NCBI RefSeq assembly: GCF_000745315.1
Contig: NZ_JQNQ01000001.1
Coordinates: 3,782,001-3,846,000 of the forward strand
Source of the DNA: Salegentibacter sp. Hel_I_6
GTDB taxonomy: Bacteria > Bacteroidota > Bacteroidia > Flavobacteriales > Flavobacteriaceae
Direction of reading: 5' to 3'
DNA length: 64,000 nt
Shown here one piece after another: positions 46,852-56,741 of the stretch. Positions within the stretch are counted from its first letter, which is position 1. Every line of letters starts with the position of its first letter. Position numbers and translations under genes: made by a program. Below the pieces are notes generated by a model. The model searched no databases and had not been told where the DNA came from. It saw nothing but the letters and a program-made list of their open reading frames with translations.

Positions 46852-46877
46852 AATAAGTGTAAGAATCTTTTAAAATA

Positions 46878-49439
46878 TTAAGATTCTGTTTCTTCAATAG
46901 CTTTGTCTATTTTTATAGTAAGCTCATTTTTCTCTTCATCAAGATCCATAAAGATCTTATCGCCTTCAGCTAATTTTGAAGTGATAATTTCTTCCGCAAG
47001 GGCATCTTCAATATATTTTTGAATCGCCCTGTTCAGTGGTCTTGCACCATATTGTTTGTCAAATCCTTTTTCGGCAATAAAATCTTTAGCTTTATCACTT
47101 AATGTTAAGTTATAACCAAGGCTTCCAATTCTACTGAATAGTTTAACTAATTCAATATCAATAATTTTATGAATATCTTCTCGTTCAAGACTATTAAAAA
47201 TCACAACGTCATCAATTCTATTCAAGAATTCAGGAGCAAATGCTTTTTTAAGAGCGTTTTCAATTACTCCTTTCGCATTCTCATCAGCTTGTGAGCGCTG
47301 CGAAGAAGTTCCAAATCCAACTCCCTGGCCAAAATCTTTTAGTTTTCTGGCTCCAATATTAGAAGTCATAATAATAATCGTATTTCTAAAATCGATTTTT
47401 CGTCCCAAACTGTCAGTTAAATAACCGTCGTCCAATACTTGTAGCAGCATATTAAAAACATCTGGATGGGCTTTTTCAACCTCATCAAGAAGAATTACTG
47501 CATAAGGTTTTCTACGAACTTTTTCAGTAAGCTGTCCACCTTCTTCGTAACCAACGTAGCCCGGAGGTGCTCCAATTAATCTTGAAATTGCAAACTTCTC
47601 CATGTATTCACTCATATCTATTCTAATAAGTGAATCGTCATTGTCAAATAGCTCACGAGCCAACACTTTAGCTAACTGAGTTTTACCTACACCAGTTTGC
47701 CCTAAGAAAATAAACGATCCAATTGGTTTGTTAGGATCTTTAAGACCTGCACGGTTTCTTTGAATGGCTTTTACCACTTTTCCAACCGCATCGTCCTGGC
47801 CAATAACCTTTCCTTTAATTTTCTTAGGAAGCTCAACGAGTTTATTACTTTCAGTTTGTGCAATACGGTTAACAGGAACTCCAGTCATCATAGAAACAAC
47901 ATCAGCTACGCTATCTTCATCAACCGTTTCCTTGTGCTTTTTAGATTCTTCTTCCCATTTTTCCTGCGCTATTTGTAGTTCTTTTTCAAGATTTTTCTCA
48001 TCATCTCTAAGCTTAGCAGCTTCTTCGTATTTCTGCTTTTTAACGACAGAATTTTTCTTTTCACGTACTTCTTCCAACCTTCGTTCCAAATCTAAGATTT
48101 GTTTTGGAACATCAATATTGGTAATATGTACACGGGCACCTGCTTCATCCAGAGCATCTATAGCTTTGTCTGGAAGAAAACGATCGGTCAAATATCTGTT
48201 GGTTAAAGTCACACAGGCTTCAATCGCATCATCGGTATATGAAACGTTGTGGTGATCTTCGTACTTATCTTTAATATTATTAAGGATTTCAATAGTTTCT
48301 TCAACTGTAGTTGGCTCTACAATAACCTTTTGGAACCTTCGTTCCAGGGCGCCATCCTTTTCAATATACTGCCTGTATTCATCTAAAGTAGTCGCACCTA
48401 TACATTGAATTTCACCTCTGGCTAAAGCTGGTTTGAACATGTTGCTGGCATCAAGACTTCCTGTGGCACCACCGGCACCCACTATGGTGTGAATTTCATC
48501 TATAAAAAGAATAATATCATCATTCTTTTCTAACTCGTTCATCACCGCTTTCATCCGTTCTTCAAACTGGCCACGGTATTTTGTTCCTGCTACTAAACTT
48601 GCAAGATCTAAAGTAACAACACGTTTGTCAAAGAGTATTCTTGATACTTTACGTTGAATTATTCTAAGTGCCAAACCTTCAGCAATAGCTGATTTACCAA
48701 CTCCTGGCTCACCTATTAAAAGAGGGTTATTCTTTTTTCTTCTACTTAATATTTGCGAAACTCTTTCAATCTCTTTCTCACGTCCAACAACGGGATCCAA
48801 TTTGTCATTTTCAGCCATCGCAGTTAAATCCCTTCCGAAGTTATCTAAAACAGGAGTTTTAGATTTTTTCGAAGTTTTTCCTGGCCCGCTACCACTTCCG
48901 CTAAATGGATTATCTTTTGTAGCATCATCAGTGCTGCTATCGTCATCAGAAAATGACTCGGCAGTAGGACTGTCCTGAAAATCGTTCTCATCACTAGCGA
49001 TCATATATTTAAACTGATCTTTAACCCCATCATAATCTATCTTAAGCTTATTAAGTAGCTTCGTTGTGGGGTCATTTTCGTTTCTCAAAATACAAAGTAG
49101 TAAATGAGCTGTATTGATATTGGAGCTTTGAAAAAGCTTTGCTTCTAAAAAAGTCGTCTTTAATGCCCGCTCTGCCTGGCGGGTAAGGTGCAGGTTTCTT
49201 TTTTCGTTAGAAACTGCTGTAGATTCTGGATTAGCAGGGCTTAATATTTCTACTTTACGTCTTAGATGACTTAAATCTATATCTAAGGCATTTAAAATAT
49301 CTATGGCTTTGCCATCTCCATCTCGCAGCAAACCAAGCATAAGGTGTTCAGTGCCAATAAAATCGTGGCCTAAACGCAATGCTTCTTCTTTGCTATATGC
49401 GATTACATCTTTTACTCTTGGGGAAAAATTATCATCCAT
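46878..49439 (-). CDS. clpC: ATP-dependent Clp protease ATP-binding subunit ClpC
   Basis: AAA+ unfoldase, ClpC type, 853 residues. Two Clp_N repeats fill residues 4-140, and an acidic/Gly linker follows. NBD1 has GEPGVGKSA and FIDEIHTIVGAGG, and the middle domain is a UVR-like coiled coil (VVKKQKYEEAAKLRDDEKN). NBD2 has GQTGVGKTQLAKVLA and LIGAPPGYVGYEEGGQLTE. The UVR-type middle domain distinguishes it from ClpB and ClpA. The upstream region is shared with divergent gyrA; TAATTTTG on the minus strand (49529-49522) fits the -7 consensus. Confidence 0.95.
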   Translation of the reverse strand: MDDNFSPRVKDVIAYSKEEALRLGHDFIGTEHLMLGLLRDGDGKAIDILNALDIDLSHLRRKVEILSPANPESTAVSNEKRNLHLTRQAERALKTTFLEAKLFQSSNINTAHLLLCILRNENDPTTKLLNKLKIDYDGVKDQFKYMIASDENDFQDSPTAESFSDDDSSTDDATKDNPFSGSGSGPGKTSKKSKTPVLDNFGRDLTAMAENDKLDPVVGREKEIERVSQILSRRKKNNPLLIGEPGVGKSAIAEGLALRIIQRKVSRILFDKRVVTLDLASLVAGTKYRGQFEERMKAVMNELEKNDDIILFIDEIHTIVGAGGATGSLDASNMFKPALARGEIQCIGATTLDEYRQYIEKDGALERRFQKVIVEPTTVEETIEILNNIKDKYEDHHNVSYTDDAIEACVTLTNRYLTDRFLPDKAIDALDEAGARVHITNIDVPKQILDLERRLEEVREKKNSVVKKQKYEEAAKLRDDEKNLEKELQIAQEKWEEESKKHKETVDEDSVADVVSMMTGVPVNRIAQTESNKLVELPKKIKGKVIGQDDAVGKVVKAIQRNRAGLKDPNKPIGSFIFLGQTGVGKTQLAKVLARELFDNDDSLIRIDMSEYMEKFAISRLIGAPPGYVGYEEGGQLTEKVRRKPYAVILLDEVEKAHPDVFNMLLQVLDDGYLTDSLGRKIDFRNTIIIMTSNIGARKLKDFGQGVGFGTSSQRSQADENAKGVIENALKKAFAPEFLNRIDDVVIFNSLEREDIHKIIDIELVKLFSRIGSLGYNLTLSDKAKDFIAEKGFDKQYGARPLNRAIQKYIEDALAEEIITSKLAEGDKIFMDLDEEKNELTIKIDKAIEETES

Positions 49440-49689
49440 CTTTATCTTCCTTTCTCTCTATGATTTATTCAGTACGAAACTTTCAAAAATTGTACCTAAT
49501 CCTATGATATTAGCTAATTGACAAAATTACTTTCAATATTCAAAGGGTAAAATAAGGAACTTATTAACGATAGCACACTAAATATTTGTTAATAAAATTT
49601 GGTTAAACAATGCGCCAATTAGGGCTTCAACATCTATAAAATATGTAAATTGGCACGTTAGATTTTAGAACTAAAATAAACTTTACAAT

Positions 49690-52221
49690 ATGGCTGAAGG
49701 AGAAAAGCTTATTCCTATAAATATTGAAGATGAAATGAAATCGGCCTACATTGATTATTCAATGTCGGTCATTGTGTCACGTGCGTTACCAGATGTTCGT
49801 GATGGTTTAAAACCGGTACATCGCCGGGTATTATTCGGTATGTATGAACTTGGAGTACTCTCTAACCGATCTTATAAAAAATCGGCCAGGATCGTAGGGG
49901 AAGTACTTGGTAAGTATCACCCTCACGGAGATTCTTCCGTTTACGATACTATGGTAAGGATGGCCCAGCACTGGAGCATGCGTTATATGCTTGTGGATGG
50001 CCAGGGTAACTTTGGTTCTGTAGATGGCGATAGCCCTGCAGCAATGCGTTATACCGAAGCCAGGATGCGAAAAATCAGTGAGGATATGCTTGCTGATATC
50101 GACAAAGAAACGGTAGATACTCAGCTTAACTTTGACGATTCATTAAATGAGCCGGTGGTTATGCCAACGCGTATTCCCAACCTTCTTGTAAATGGAGCGA
50201 GCGGTATTGCCGTAGGTATGGCTACCAATATGGCACCCCATAATATTTCTGAAGTAATAGACGGAACCGTTGCCTATATTGAAAACAACGATATTGAGAT
50301 AGATGAATTAATGGAGCATATAAAAGCTCCTGATTTTCCTACCGGTGGAATTATCTATGGTTACGATGGTGTTCGTGAGGCATTTAAAACCGGAAGAGGC
50401 CGGATTGTAATGCGCGCCAAATCTCAATTAGAAGAGATTAACGGAAAAGAATTTTTAGTAGTTACTGAAATTCCATACCAGGTGAACAAGGCAGATATGA
50501 TCAAGAAAACTGCCGATTTGGTAAATGAAAAGAAAATTGAAGGGATTAGTCTTATTAGAGATGAATCTGACAGAAATGGAATGCGTATTGTTTACCAATT
50601 AAAGCGCGATGCCATTCCAAACATTGTATTAAATACCTTATATAAACATACAGCTTTACAAACTTCCTTCAGTGTAAATAACATTGCACTTGTTAAAGGA
50701 AGGCCAGAAATGCTCAATCTCAAGGATATTATTTATCACTTTGTTGAGCATAGACACGAGGTAGTAGTAAGAAGAACAGAATACGAACTTCGGAAAGCTG
50801 AAGAGCGCGCTCATATCCTGGAAGGACTTATTATCGCTTCAGACAATATAGACGAGGTGATTGCTTTAATTCGTTCTTCCAGCAACGCCGAAGAAGCCAG
50901 AAATAAATTAATTGAACGTTTCGAACTAAGCGAGCTACAGGCAAAAGCCATCGTAGAAATGCGTTTACGTCAACTTACAGGACTGGAGCAGGATAAACTG
51001 CGGGCAGAGTATGACGAAATAATGGCAACCATAGAAGACCTTAAAGACATTTTGGCGCACAAAGAGCGCAGAATGCAGGTTATTAAGGACGAACTTCTGG
51101 AAATAAAGGAAAAATACGGCGACGAAAGGCGTTCTACTATAGAATATGCCGGGGGTGATCTAAGTATTGAAGATATGATCCCGGATGAGCGTGTAGTAAT
51201 TACCATCTCTCATGCAGGTTATATTAAAAGGACTTCCTTAAATGAATACAAGACCCAGAATAGGGGTGGAGTAGGTCAAAAGGGTTCTAATACCAGGAAT
51301 GAAGATTTCCTTGAATACCTTTTCTCTGGAACCAACCACCAGTATATGTTATTCTTTACTCAAAAAGGTAAATGTTTCTGGATGCGGGTTTACGAAATCC
51401 CGGAAGGCAGCAAAGCCTCCAAGGGTAGAGCCATCCAAAACTTAATCAATATAGATCCAGATGATCGCGTAAAAGCTTTTATCTGTACTCAGGATCTTAA
51501 AGATGAAGAATACATCAATAAGCATTACGTAATTATGGCCACTAAGAAAGGCCAGGTTAAGAAAACTTCTCTTGAACAATATTCAAGACCTCGTACTAAT
51601 GGAATAAATGCCATTACTATTAAAGAGGACGATGAATTGCTGGAAGCAAAACTAACTAATGGTGATAGCCAGGTGATGCTTGCAGTACGAAGCGGTAAAG
51701 CTATTCGGTTTGAAGAAGGTAAAACCAGACCAATGGGAAGAAATGCTTCAGGAGTTAGAGGAATTACCCTTGCCAATGATAAAGACGAAGTGGTAGGAAT
51801 GATCTCAGTAGAAGATTTTAATTCTGATATTCTCGTAGTTTCTGAAAATGGTTACGGAAAAAGATCCAGCCTGGAAGATTATAGAATTACCAATAGGGGA
51901 GGAAAGGGTGTAAAAACAATTTCTATAACTGAAAAAACCGGAAGTCTTGTTGCAATTAAAAATGTTTCAGATGAGGAAGATATTATGATCATCAACAAAT
52001 CTGGAATTGTAATAAGAATGGAAGTAGCAAACCTCAGAGTTATGGGACGTGCAACTCAAGGAGTTAGATTGATCAATCTTAAAGGGAATGATGCTATTGC
52101 CGCTGTCGCAAAAGTATTGCACGATGAAGATGATGTTGAGCTAATGGAAGACCCGGAAAAGACCGAAGGTGCTGATGAAAATCCAAATGGCACAACTATT
52201 GTAGACGATAGTGAAGAATAA
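49690..52221 (+). CDS. gyrA: DNA gyrase subunit A
   Basis: Breakage-reunion subunit of gyrase. MSVIVSRALPDVRDGLKPVHRR opens the protein (abridged), with the quinolone-determining segment GDSSVYD, which retains the Ser and Asp that susceptible E. coli has at 83 and 87. The active-site tyrosine is in AAMRYTEARM. The C-terminal half has the pinwheel repeats (for example VISHAGYIKRT and KKGQVKKTSLEQY). The GyrA box is present as QNRGGVGQKG. It is followed 21 bp later by a TPR gene on the same strand. Length 843. Confidence 0.96.
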   Translation: MAEGEKLIPINIEDEMKSAYIDYSMSVIVSRALPDVRDGLKPVHRRVLFGMYELGVLSNRSYKKSARIVGEVLGKYHPHGDSSVYDTMVRMAQHWSMRYMLVDGQGNFGSVDGDSPAAMRYTEARMRKISEDMLADIDKETVDTQLNFDDSLNEPVVMPTRIPNLLVNGASGIAVGMATNMAPHNISEVIDGTVAYIENNDIEIDELMEHIKAPDFPTGGIIYGYDGVREAFKTGRGRIVMRAKSQLEEINGKEFLVVTEIPYQVNKADMIKKTADLVNEKKIEGISLIRDESDRNGMRIVYQLKRDAIPNIVLNTLYKHTALQTSFSVNNIALVKGRPEMLNLKDIIYHFVEHRHEVVVRRTEYELRKAEERAHILEGLIIASDNIDEVIALIRSSSNAEEARNKLIERFELSELQAKAIVEMRLRQLTGLEQDKLRAEYDEIMATIEDLKDILAHKERRMQVIKDELLEIKEKYGDERRSTIEYAGGDLSIEDMIPDERVVITISHAGYIKRTSLNEYKTQNRGGVGQKGSNTRNEDFLEYLFSGTNHQYMLFFTQKGKCFWMRVYEIPEGSKASKGRAIQNLINIDPDDRVKAFICTQDLKDEEYINKHYVIMATKKGQVKKTSLEQYSRPRTNGINAITIKEDDELLEAKLTNGDSQVMLAVRSGKAIRFEEGKTRPMGRNASGVRGITLANDKDEVVGMISVEDFNSDILVVSENGYGKRSSLEDYRITNRGGKGVKTISITEKTGSLVAIKNVSDEEDIMIINKSGIVIRMEVANLRVMGRATQGVRLINLKGNDAIAAVAKVLHDEDDVELMEDPEKTEGADENPNGTTIVDDSEE

Positions 52222-52242
52222 CTAAATAAAAACCAAAACAAG

Positions 52243-53481
52243 ATGAAAACTAATATTTTTACTGTAGCGATGTCATTATTATCAGTGGCTGCCGTTGCTC
52301 AAAAAAGTGAAATTAGAAGTGCGGGTGATGCCGTAGAAGATGGCAACTATGCAGAAGCCAAAACTGAATTACAAACTGCTGAATCTATGCTTTCTGAAGC
52401 TAATGATAAATGGACAGAAAGATTTTATCTTTATAAAGGTCAGGCTTATTTAGGAAGTGGTGAAAACGCTTCTCTTGAAGACCTGGAAACAGCAGCAGAA
52501 GCTTTTAAAAAGGCTCAGGAAATGGGTAATGATGATGATGCTGTACAGGGCTTTGATCAAGTAAGAAATGCATTGGTACAAAGTGCAATTAATGATCAGA
52601 ATACTGAAAATTATGAGAGTGCATCAGATAAATTGCGTTATAGCTACGAGCTTAACCAACAAGATACACTTTATCTTTATTATGCAGCGGCTAATTCATT
52701 AAACGCTCAAAATTATTCTGAAGCTCTTGAAATTTACAATGAACTTAAAGAGCTGGGCTTTGATGGTTCTGGTGTAGAATATGTGGCCACCAATGTAGAA
52801 ACTGGTGAGGAAGAAATTATGCCTAAAGAGCAAAGAGAACTTATGCTCAAAACAGGAGAATATGAAAATCCTCAGGATCGTAAAATTCCTTCTAAGAAAG
52901 GAGAAATTGCTAAAAATATTGCATTAATCTATATTCAGGAAGGTGAAGACGAGAAGGCAATTGAAGCGATTAAAGATGCTAAAGCTGAAAATCCTGACAA
53001 TATTGCATTACTACAGGCTGAAGCTGATGTTTATTACAGAATGGGTAATAAAGAGAAATATAATGAATTAATGCAGGAGATGGTAGAGAAGAATCCTAAC
53101 GATCCTAATATTTATTATAATCTTGGTGTTACCGCAGCTGAGCTAGGTGATAACGAACAGGCTGTCGAGTATTACAAGAAAGCACTTGAAATTGATCCAG
53201 AAATGGACAATGCAAGAATGAATATTGTAGTTGCTGTTCTGGCTAAAGAGCGTGATCTTATTGACGAGATGAACGAGCTTGGTATGAGTAAGGAAGATAA
53301 CAAGCGTTACGAAGAATTGGAAAATGAGCGTAAGGCTGTTTATGAAGAAGCAATTCCTTACCTGGAAGATGTAATTGAAAATGATCCTGAAAATGTTGAG
53401 GCTATTAGAACCACAATTAATATCTACACTCAATTAGGAGAAGAAGAAAAAGCAGCTGAACTTAAAAGTAAGTTAGAGTAA
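52243..53481 (+). CDS. Periplasmic TPR protein
   Basis: A 412-residue exported protein. A signal peptide (TNIFTVAMSLLSVAAVAQ) precedes five or more TPR-like repeats; the clearest is IYYNLGVTAAELGDNEQAVEYYKKAL near residues 285-310. It is acidic and rich in Glu. It follows gyrA by 21 bp and ends in a strong terminator, so it is probably co-transcribed with gyrA. Function unknown; TPR proteins of this type usually act as scaffolds for envelope proteins. Confidence 0.8.
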   Translation: MKTNIFTVAMSLLSVAAVAQKSEIRSAGDAVEDGNYAEAKTELQTAESMLSEANDKWTERFYLYKGQAYLGSGENASLEDLETAAEAFKKAQEMGNDDDAVQGFDQVRNALVQSAINDQNTENYESASDKLRYSYELNQQDTLYLYYAAANSLNAQNYSEALEIYNELKELGFDGSGVEYVATNVETGEEEIMPKEQRELMLKTGEYENPQDRKIPSKKGEIAKNIALIYIQEGEDEKAIEAIKDAKAENPDNIALLQAEADVYYRMGNKEKYNELMQEMVEKNPNDPNIYYNLGVTAAELGDNEQAVEYYKKALEIDPEMDNARMNIVVAVLAKERDLIDEMNELGMSKEDNKRYEELENERKAVYEEAIPYLEDVIENDPENVEAIRTTINIYTQLGEEEKAAELKSKLE

Positions 53482-53502
53482 GCTATTCTTCAATATTATC
53501 AA

Positions 53503-53533
53503 AAAAACCACCGGTCTTCCGGTGGTTTTTTTT
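53503..53533 (+). terminator. Rho-independent terminator after the gyrA-TPR unit
   Basis: A 12-bp perfect stem, AAAAACCACCGG (53503-53514) with CCGGTGGTTTTT (53519-53530), a TCTT loop and a T run. Confidence 0.92.
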
Positions 53534-53606
53534 ATGCTTTAAATTTAAATCCATAGAATTCAGTTTATATAAACTTGAAGTTCGATAGGGAGAAAAAAAA
53601 TAAAAT

Positions 53607-53786
53607 CTATAATTTTTGAAATTGCATTACAAGACTAATAAAAACAGCTACAAAAAGAACTAAGAAAATAATTGTAAACTGGTTATCCGCCCATATTGAA
53701 TAGTAAAAACATCTCTGCAAGTAAATTAAGCTACCAATTATGATAATAGCTAATAAACTAAAACCTTTAAGAATGTTACTTTTCAT
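53607..53786 (-). CDS. Small two-helix membrane protein
   Basis: Fifty-nine residues from the ATG at 53786 (69 from an ATG at 53816). Two hydrophobic helices (FSLLAIIIIGSLIYLQ and FTIIFLVLFVAVFISLVM) flank a short aromatic loop (RCFYYSIWADNQ). No known family is recognised. It is alone and on the opposite strand from its neighbours. It could be a real small membrane protein, but with no other evidence it should be treated as tentative. Confidence 0.4.
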   Translation of the reverse strand: MKSNILKGFSLLAIIIIGSLIYLQRCFYYSIWADNQFTIIFLVLFVAVFISLVMQFQKL

Positions 53787-53928
53787 AATAATCAAGATAA
53801 AAAAATTATAACACAATTTTAAATTTGGTTAAAACCACCTTTCCAAATCTTTGTAAATTATTTCAAATTGTCGATATAAATAATGACGGTTTAAGCTGTT
53901 CAAAACCTGTACCTGAGTTTGGAAAAAC

Positions 53929-54007
53929 ACCACTATCAGTATTTTAAAATACTGATATTCAAAATATTATAATTTTATTTTAATTTTATTAGGTTTATGA
54001 TAGTGGT
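53929..54007. repeat. 24-bp perfect palindrome and a nested 10-bp inverted repeat upstream of the kinase gene
   Basis: The bases 53934-53957 form a perfect palindrome with half-site TATCAGTATTTT. In addition ACCACTATCA at 53929-53938 is repeated inverted as TGATAGTGGT at 53998-54007, so the left half-site overlaps the first palindrome. Both lie 90-170 bp before the promoter of the kinase/sigma-54 regulator pair and could be operator or activator sites. The rest of 53817-54099 contains nothing recognised. Confidence 0.55.
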
Positions 54008-54099
54008 ACAAAAATTCCCGGTTGGAGAAAAAAGTTCCATTAAGGGATATAAGAAATGATCTACGGCTTTTTATCTTTATTTCCTATGGTATAATAAAG

Positions 54100-54127
54100 T
54101 TGAGATCATCCAATCTGCTTATATTTG
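54100..54127 (+). promoter_or_regulatory. Flavobacterium-type promoter of the kinase/sigma-54 regulator pair
   Basis: TTG at 54100-54102 and TATATTTG at 54120-54127 with a 17-bp spacer match the consensus. The kinase ATG is 20 bp past the -7 box. Confidence 0.65.
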
Positions 54128-54147
54128 TTTGAGGAAATCGGTTAGAG

Positions 54148-55248
54148 ATGAAACCAGAAATTATATCTATTGAAGAGAAATTGCAGGAACGAATTAAAGA
54201 GCTTTCCTGCCTTTATAAGGTCTCATCGGCTATAAGAGAACATAGTGTTTCTTATGAAAATACCCTGGAATCTATTGTACAGATATTAAAAAACGCCTGG
54301 CGCTTTCCAGAGCTTGCCACTGTAGAAGTTAAATGTGAAACTTTTCATTTAAGTTCCAATCCAATTCCGTTAGAAGCCTATTCGCAAACTAGTATAATTC
54401 ATATTTCAGATAAAGAAATGGGTTTTATAAAAGTACATTACCCGGCTTCTGATTTATCCAAAGCGCACTTTCTGGTAGAAGAACAACGCTTGCTCGATAA
54501 AGTAGCTGATGAAATTGCATTATTTTTCGAGCGTCAAAATATTAAAATTCAGGAAGAACTTTTAAAACAAACAGCGCAGAGAAACGACCGTTTGTCTATT
54601 TTAGGAGAAATTACTGCAGGAATAGCTCACGAGCTAAATACACCATTGGGTAATATTCTTGGTTTTGCTGAATTTATTGAAGAAAAAACTAAGGAACCTC
54701 AAACTAAGCGTGATACTCAAAAAATTCTGAAATCAACTTTATACTCCCGGGAGGTTGTAAAAAAACTGATGTTTTTTTCTTGTGATATGCCACAGGATAT
54801 TAAAAAAATTGAAATAAAACCGGTAATTACACAAGCGCTTTCCCTATTAAGACCAAATTTTAAAAAAGCACATATCAATTTTAATTTTAGCATCCAGGCC
54901 CCTACATTAAAAGCTCAGGTAGATGCTATACAATTAACCCAGGTTTTCTTTAACCTGGTAATTAATGCGATTTATTATTCCCCTAAACACTCTGAAATTA
55001 GTATTCAAATTAATAATGATGATATGCATTATACTATTGAAATTGCCGATGAGGGAAAAGGAATTGATCCTGAAGTAAAAGATAAGATATTTGAACCTTT
55101 CTATACTACTAAACCCTTAGGAGAAGGTTCCGGGCTTGGCTTAAGCGTAGTGCATGGTATTATAAAAAGTCACAGGGGAGAAATTAGTATTGCTGAAAAC
55201 ATTCCAAAAGGAACTATCTTTAAAATTAAACTCCCACTAAATCTATAA
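54148..55248 (+). CDS. Soluble sensor histidine kinase
   Basis: A 366-residue kinase with no transmembrane segment. The N-terminal 140 residues look like a GAF-type sensor followed by a coiled coil. The HisKA box ITAGIAHELNTPLGNILGF contains H161; the ATPase has the N-box FFNLVINAIYYSPKH, the G1 box DEGKGID and the G2 box GEGSGLGLSVVHGI. It is NtrB-like in build and lies one base before a sigma-54 activator gene, so the two form a cytoplasmic two-component pair. The signal is unknown. Confidence 0.87.
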   Translation: MKPEIISIEEKLQERIKELSCLYKVSSAIREHSVSYENTLESIVQILKNAWRFPELATVEVKCETFHLSSNPIPLEAYSQTSIIHISDKEMGFIKVHYPASDLSKAHFLVEEQRLLDKVADEIALFFERQNIKIQEELLKQTAQRNDRLSILGEITAGIAHELNTPLGNILGFAEFIEEKTKEPQTKRDTQKILKSTLYSREVVKKLMFFSCDMPQDIKKIEIKPVITQALSLLRPNFKKAHINFNFSIQAPTLKAQVDAIQLTQVFFNLVINAIYYSPKHSEISIQINNDDMHYTIEIADEGKGIDPEVKDKIFEPFYTTKPLGEGSGLGLSVVHGIIKSHRGEISIAENIPKGTIFKIKLPLNL

Positions 55249-55249
55249 T

Positions 55250-56569
55250 ATGGCGATAAGAAAAGAAAACCTATTAATAGTAGATGATGATTTTGATATG
55301 CTGGAGGTATTAGATCGTCATCTTGAGCAGGAAAATTACCATACCTATAAAGCGGCCTCGGTGGCAGAAGCAATAGATATTTTAAAGTATAGTGAAATTA
55401 ATCTATTAATCACCGATCTACAGATGCCTGGAATGAATGGGATGGAATTGGTAAAATATGCTGATGATCATTATCCCGAAATACCGAAACTTGTAATTAC
55501 CGGATTCCCTTCTATAGATAATGCACTAACCGCTATAAAATCTGGCGCTTTAGACTATTTACCCAAACCTTTTACTAAATCCGAATTACTTAATTCAGTT
55601 AAAAAATCACTCTCTCAGCGCACTAAAAATTCAAAAATAGTTATGCCTAAAAAGTTGAGGCATAATTATGCTGGCATGGTTGGTTCTTCGGCAAAATTTG
55701 AAGAATTGGTTGATATTATTGAAAGAGTGAAAAATAACCGTGCTACTATTATAATAAGAGGGGAGAGCGGTACAGGAAAAGAACTGGTGGCAAGAGCAAT
55801 TCATTATAAAGGCTCATTTGCTCAAAATCCTTTTATCGCTGTTAATTGCGGTGCTATCCCTGAAAATTTATTAGAATCAGAATTATTTGGCGCTAGCAAA
55901 GGAGCATATACCGGTGCGTCAGAAACCCGGGAAGGATACTTCCAGGCGGCCAATGGTGGAACTATTTTTTTAGATGAGATAGGAACGGCTTCGCTTTCTG
56001 TTCAGGTTAGATTATTACGAGTACTTCAGGAGAAAGAAGTGAGAAAACTAGGTGCACAGGGTTCAGAAAAAATTCAGTTAAGAGTTATCGCGGCTACAAA
56101 CAGTGATCTAAAGGAGATGGTAGAGAAAGGCACTTTTAGAGAAGATCTATACTATCGTTTAAATGTAGTTGATATTGAAACGCCGCCTTTGCGAGAGCGA
56201 AAGGAAGATATTCTACCCCTGGCAAAAACTTTTCTTGATAAATATCAGCGAGATTATGGCAAAACCGGTTTAAAATTATCGGAAAAAACAATTGAAATTT
56301 TAAACCGATATAATTGGCCTGGCAATATACGGGAGCTGGAAAATATAATTCAACGGGCCATTATTATGAGTGAAACTGAAATTCTTCCACAGGATTTGCC
56401 GGCTTCGGTAAAATATCAGCTTCCGGCTGCAGAAGAAGAGTTAATGGCTTTAAAAGAAGTAGAAAAAAGACATATTTTAAAAGTTCTTGTAGCTGTAGAT
56501 CAGAATAAATCAAAGGCAGCAGAAATCCTTCAAATAGACCGTAAAACCTTGCGAGAAAAGATCAAATAA
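55250..56569 (+). CDS. Sigma-54-dependent response regulator (NtrC/AtoC family)
   Basis: A 439-residue activator. The receiver has D56 in LLITDLQMPGMNG; the AAA+ domain has Walker A GESGTGKE (171-178), the sigma-54 contact loop GAYTGA (218-223) and Walker B TIFLDEIG. The C-terminal Fis-type helix-turn-helix is NKSKAAEILQIDRKTLREKI. The GAYTGA loop is a normal variant of GAFTGA, so it should activate sigma-54 promoters. It follows the kinase by one base. A sigma-54-like promoter lies 130 bp beyond its stop. Confidence 0.92.
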   Translation: MAIRKENLLIVDDDFDMLEVLDRHLEQENYHTYKAASVAEAIDILKYSEINLLITDLQMPGMNGMELVKYADDHYPEIPKLVITGFPSIDNALTAIKSGALDYLPKPFTKSELLNSVKKSLSQRTKNSKIVMPKKLRHNYAGMVGSSAKFEELVDIIERVKNNRATIIIRGESGTGKELVARAIHYKGSFAQNPFIAVNCGAIPENLLESELFGASKGAYTGASETREGYFQAANGGTIFLDEIGTASLSVQVRLLRVLQEKEVRKLGAQGSEKIQLRVIAATNSDLKEMVEKGTFREDLYYRLNVVDIETPPLRERKEDILPLAKTFLDKYQRDYGKTGLKLSEKTIEILNRYNWPGNIRELENIIQRAIIMSETEILPQDLPASVKYQLPAAEEELMALKEVEKRHILKVLVAVDQNKSKAAEILQIDRKTLREKIK

Positions 56570-56649
56570 TTTTTCGGGTAGTTATCTCCCACCCGGGTAA
56601 TTTCTTTTCAGCATATAAAATATTAAAGATTTTATTCATTCATATATCT

Positions 56650-56664
56650 AACTGAAAATCAGTT
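56650..56664. promoter_or_regulatory. Inverted repeat upstream of the sigma-54-like promoter
   Basis: AACTGA-AAA-TCAGTT is a perfect 6-bp inverted repeat 35 bp before the -24 element; a palindrome ACCCGGGT lies at 56591-56598. Either could be an activator-binding site, though closer than typical NtrC-type enhancers. Confidence 0.35.
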
Positions 56665-56698
56665 GAATAATTCTCTTATGCTCATTATTTAACCTTTT

Positions 56699-56714
56699 GG
56701 GCACAGCTTTAGCT
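56699..56714 (+). promoter_or_regulatory. Sigma-54-like -24/-12 promoter
   Basis: GGGCACAGCTTTAGCT matches the -24/-12 pattern (TGGCAC-N5-TTGCA): GG and GC are 12 bp apart as required, with one change in each half (T to G before GGCAC, TTGC to TAGC). Transcription would start near 56725, 17 bp before the small cysteine protein gene. It lies directly downstream of a sigma-54 activator gene. Confidence 0.5.
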
Positions 56715-56741
56715 TTAGTACTTTCCAAAAAGACAAACTTT

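Noticed and set aside
49652..49672. TTGGCACG before gyrA as a sigma-54 -24 element
   Set aside because: There is no GC at the required -12 distance.
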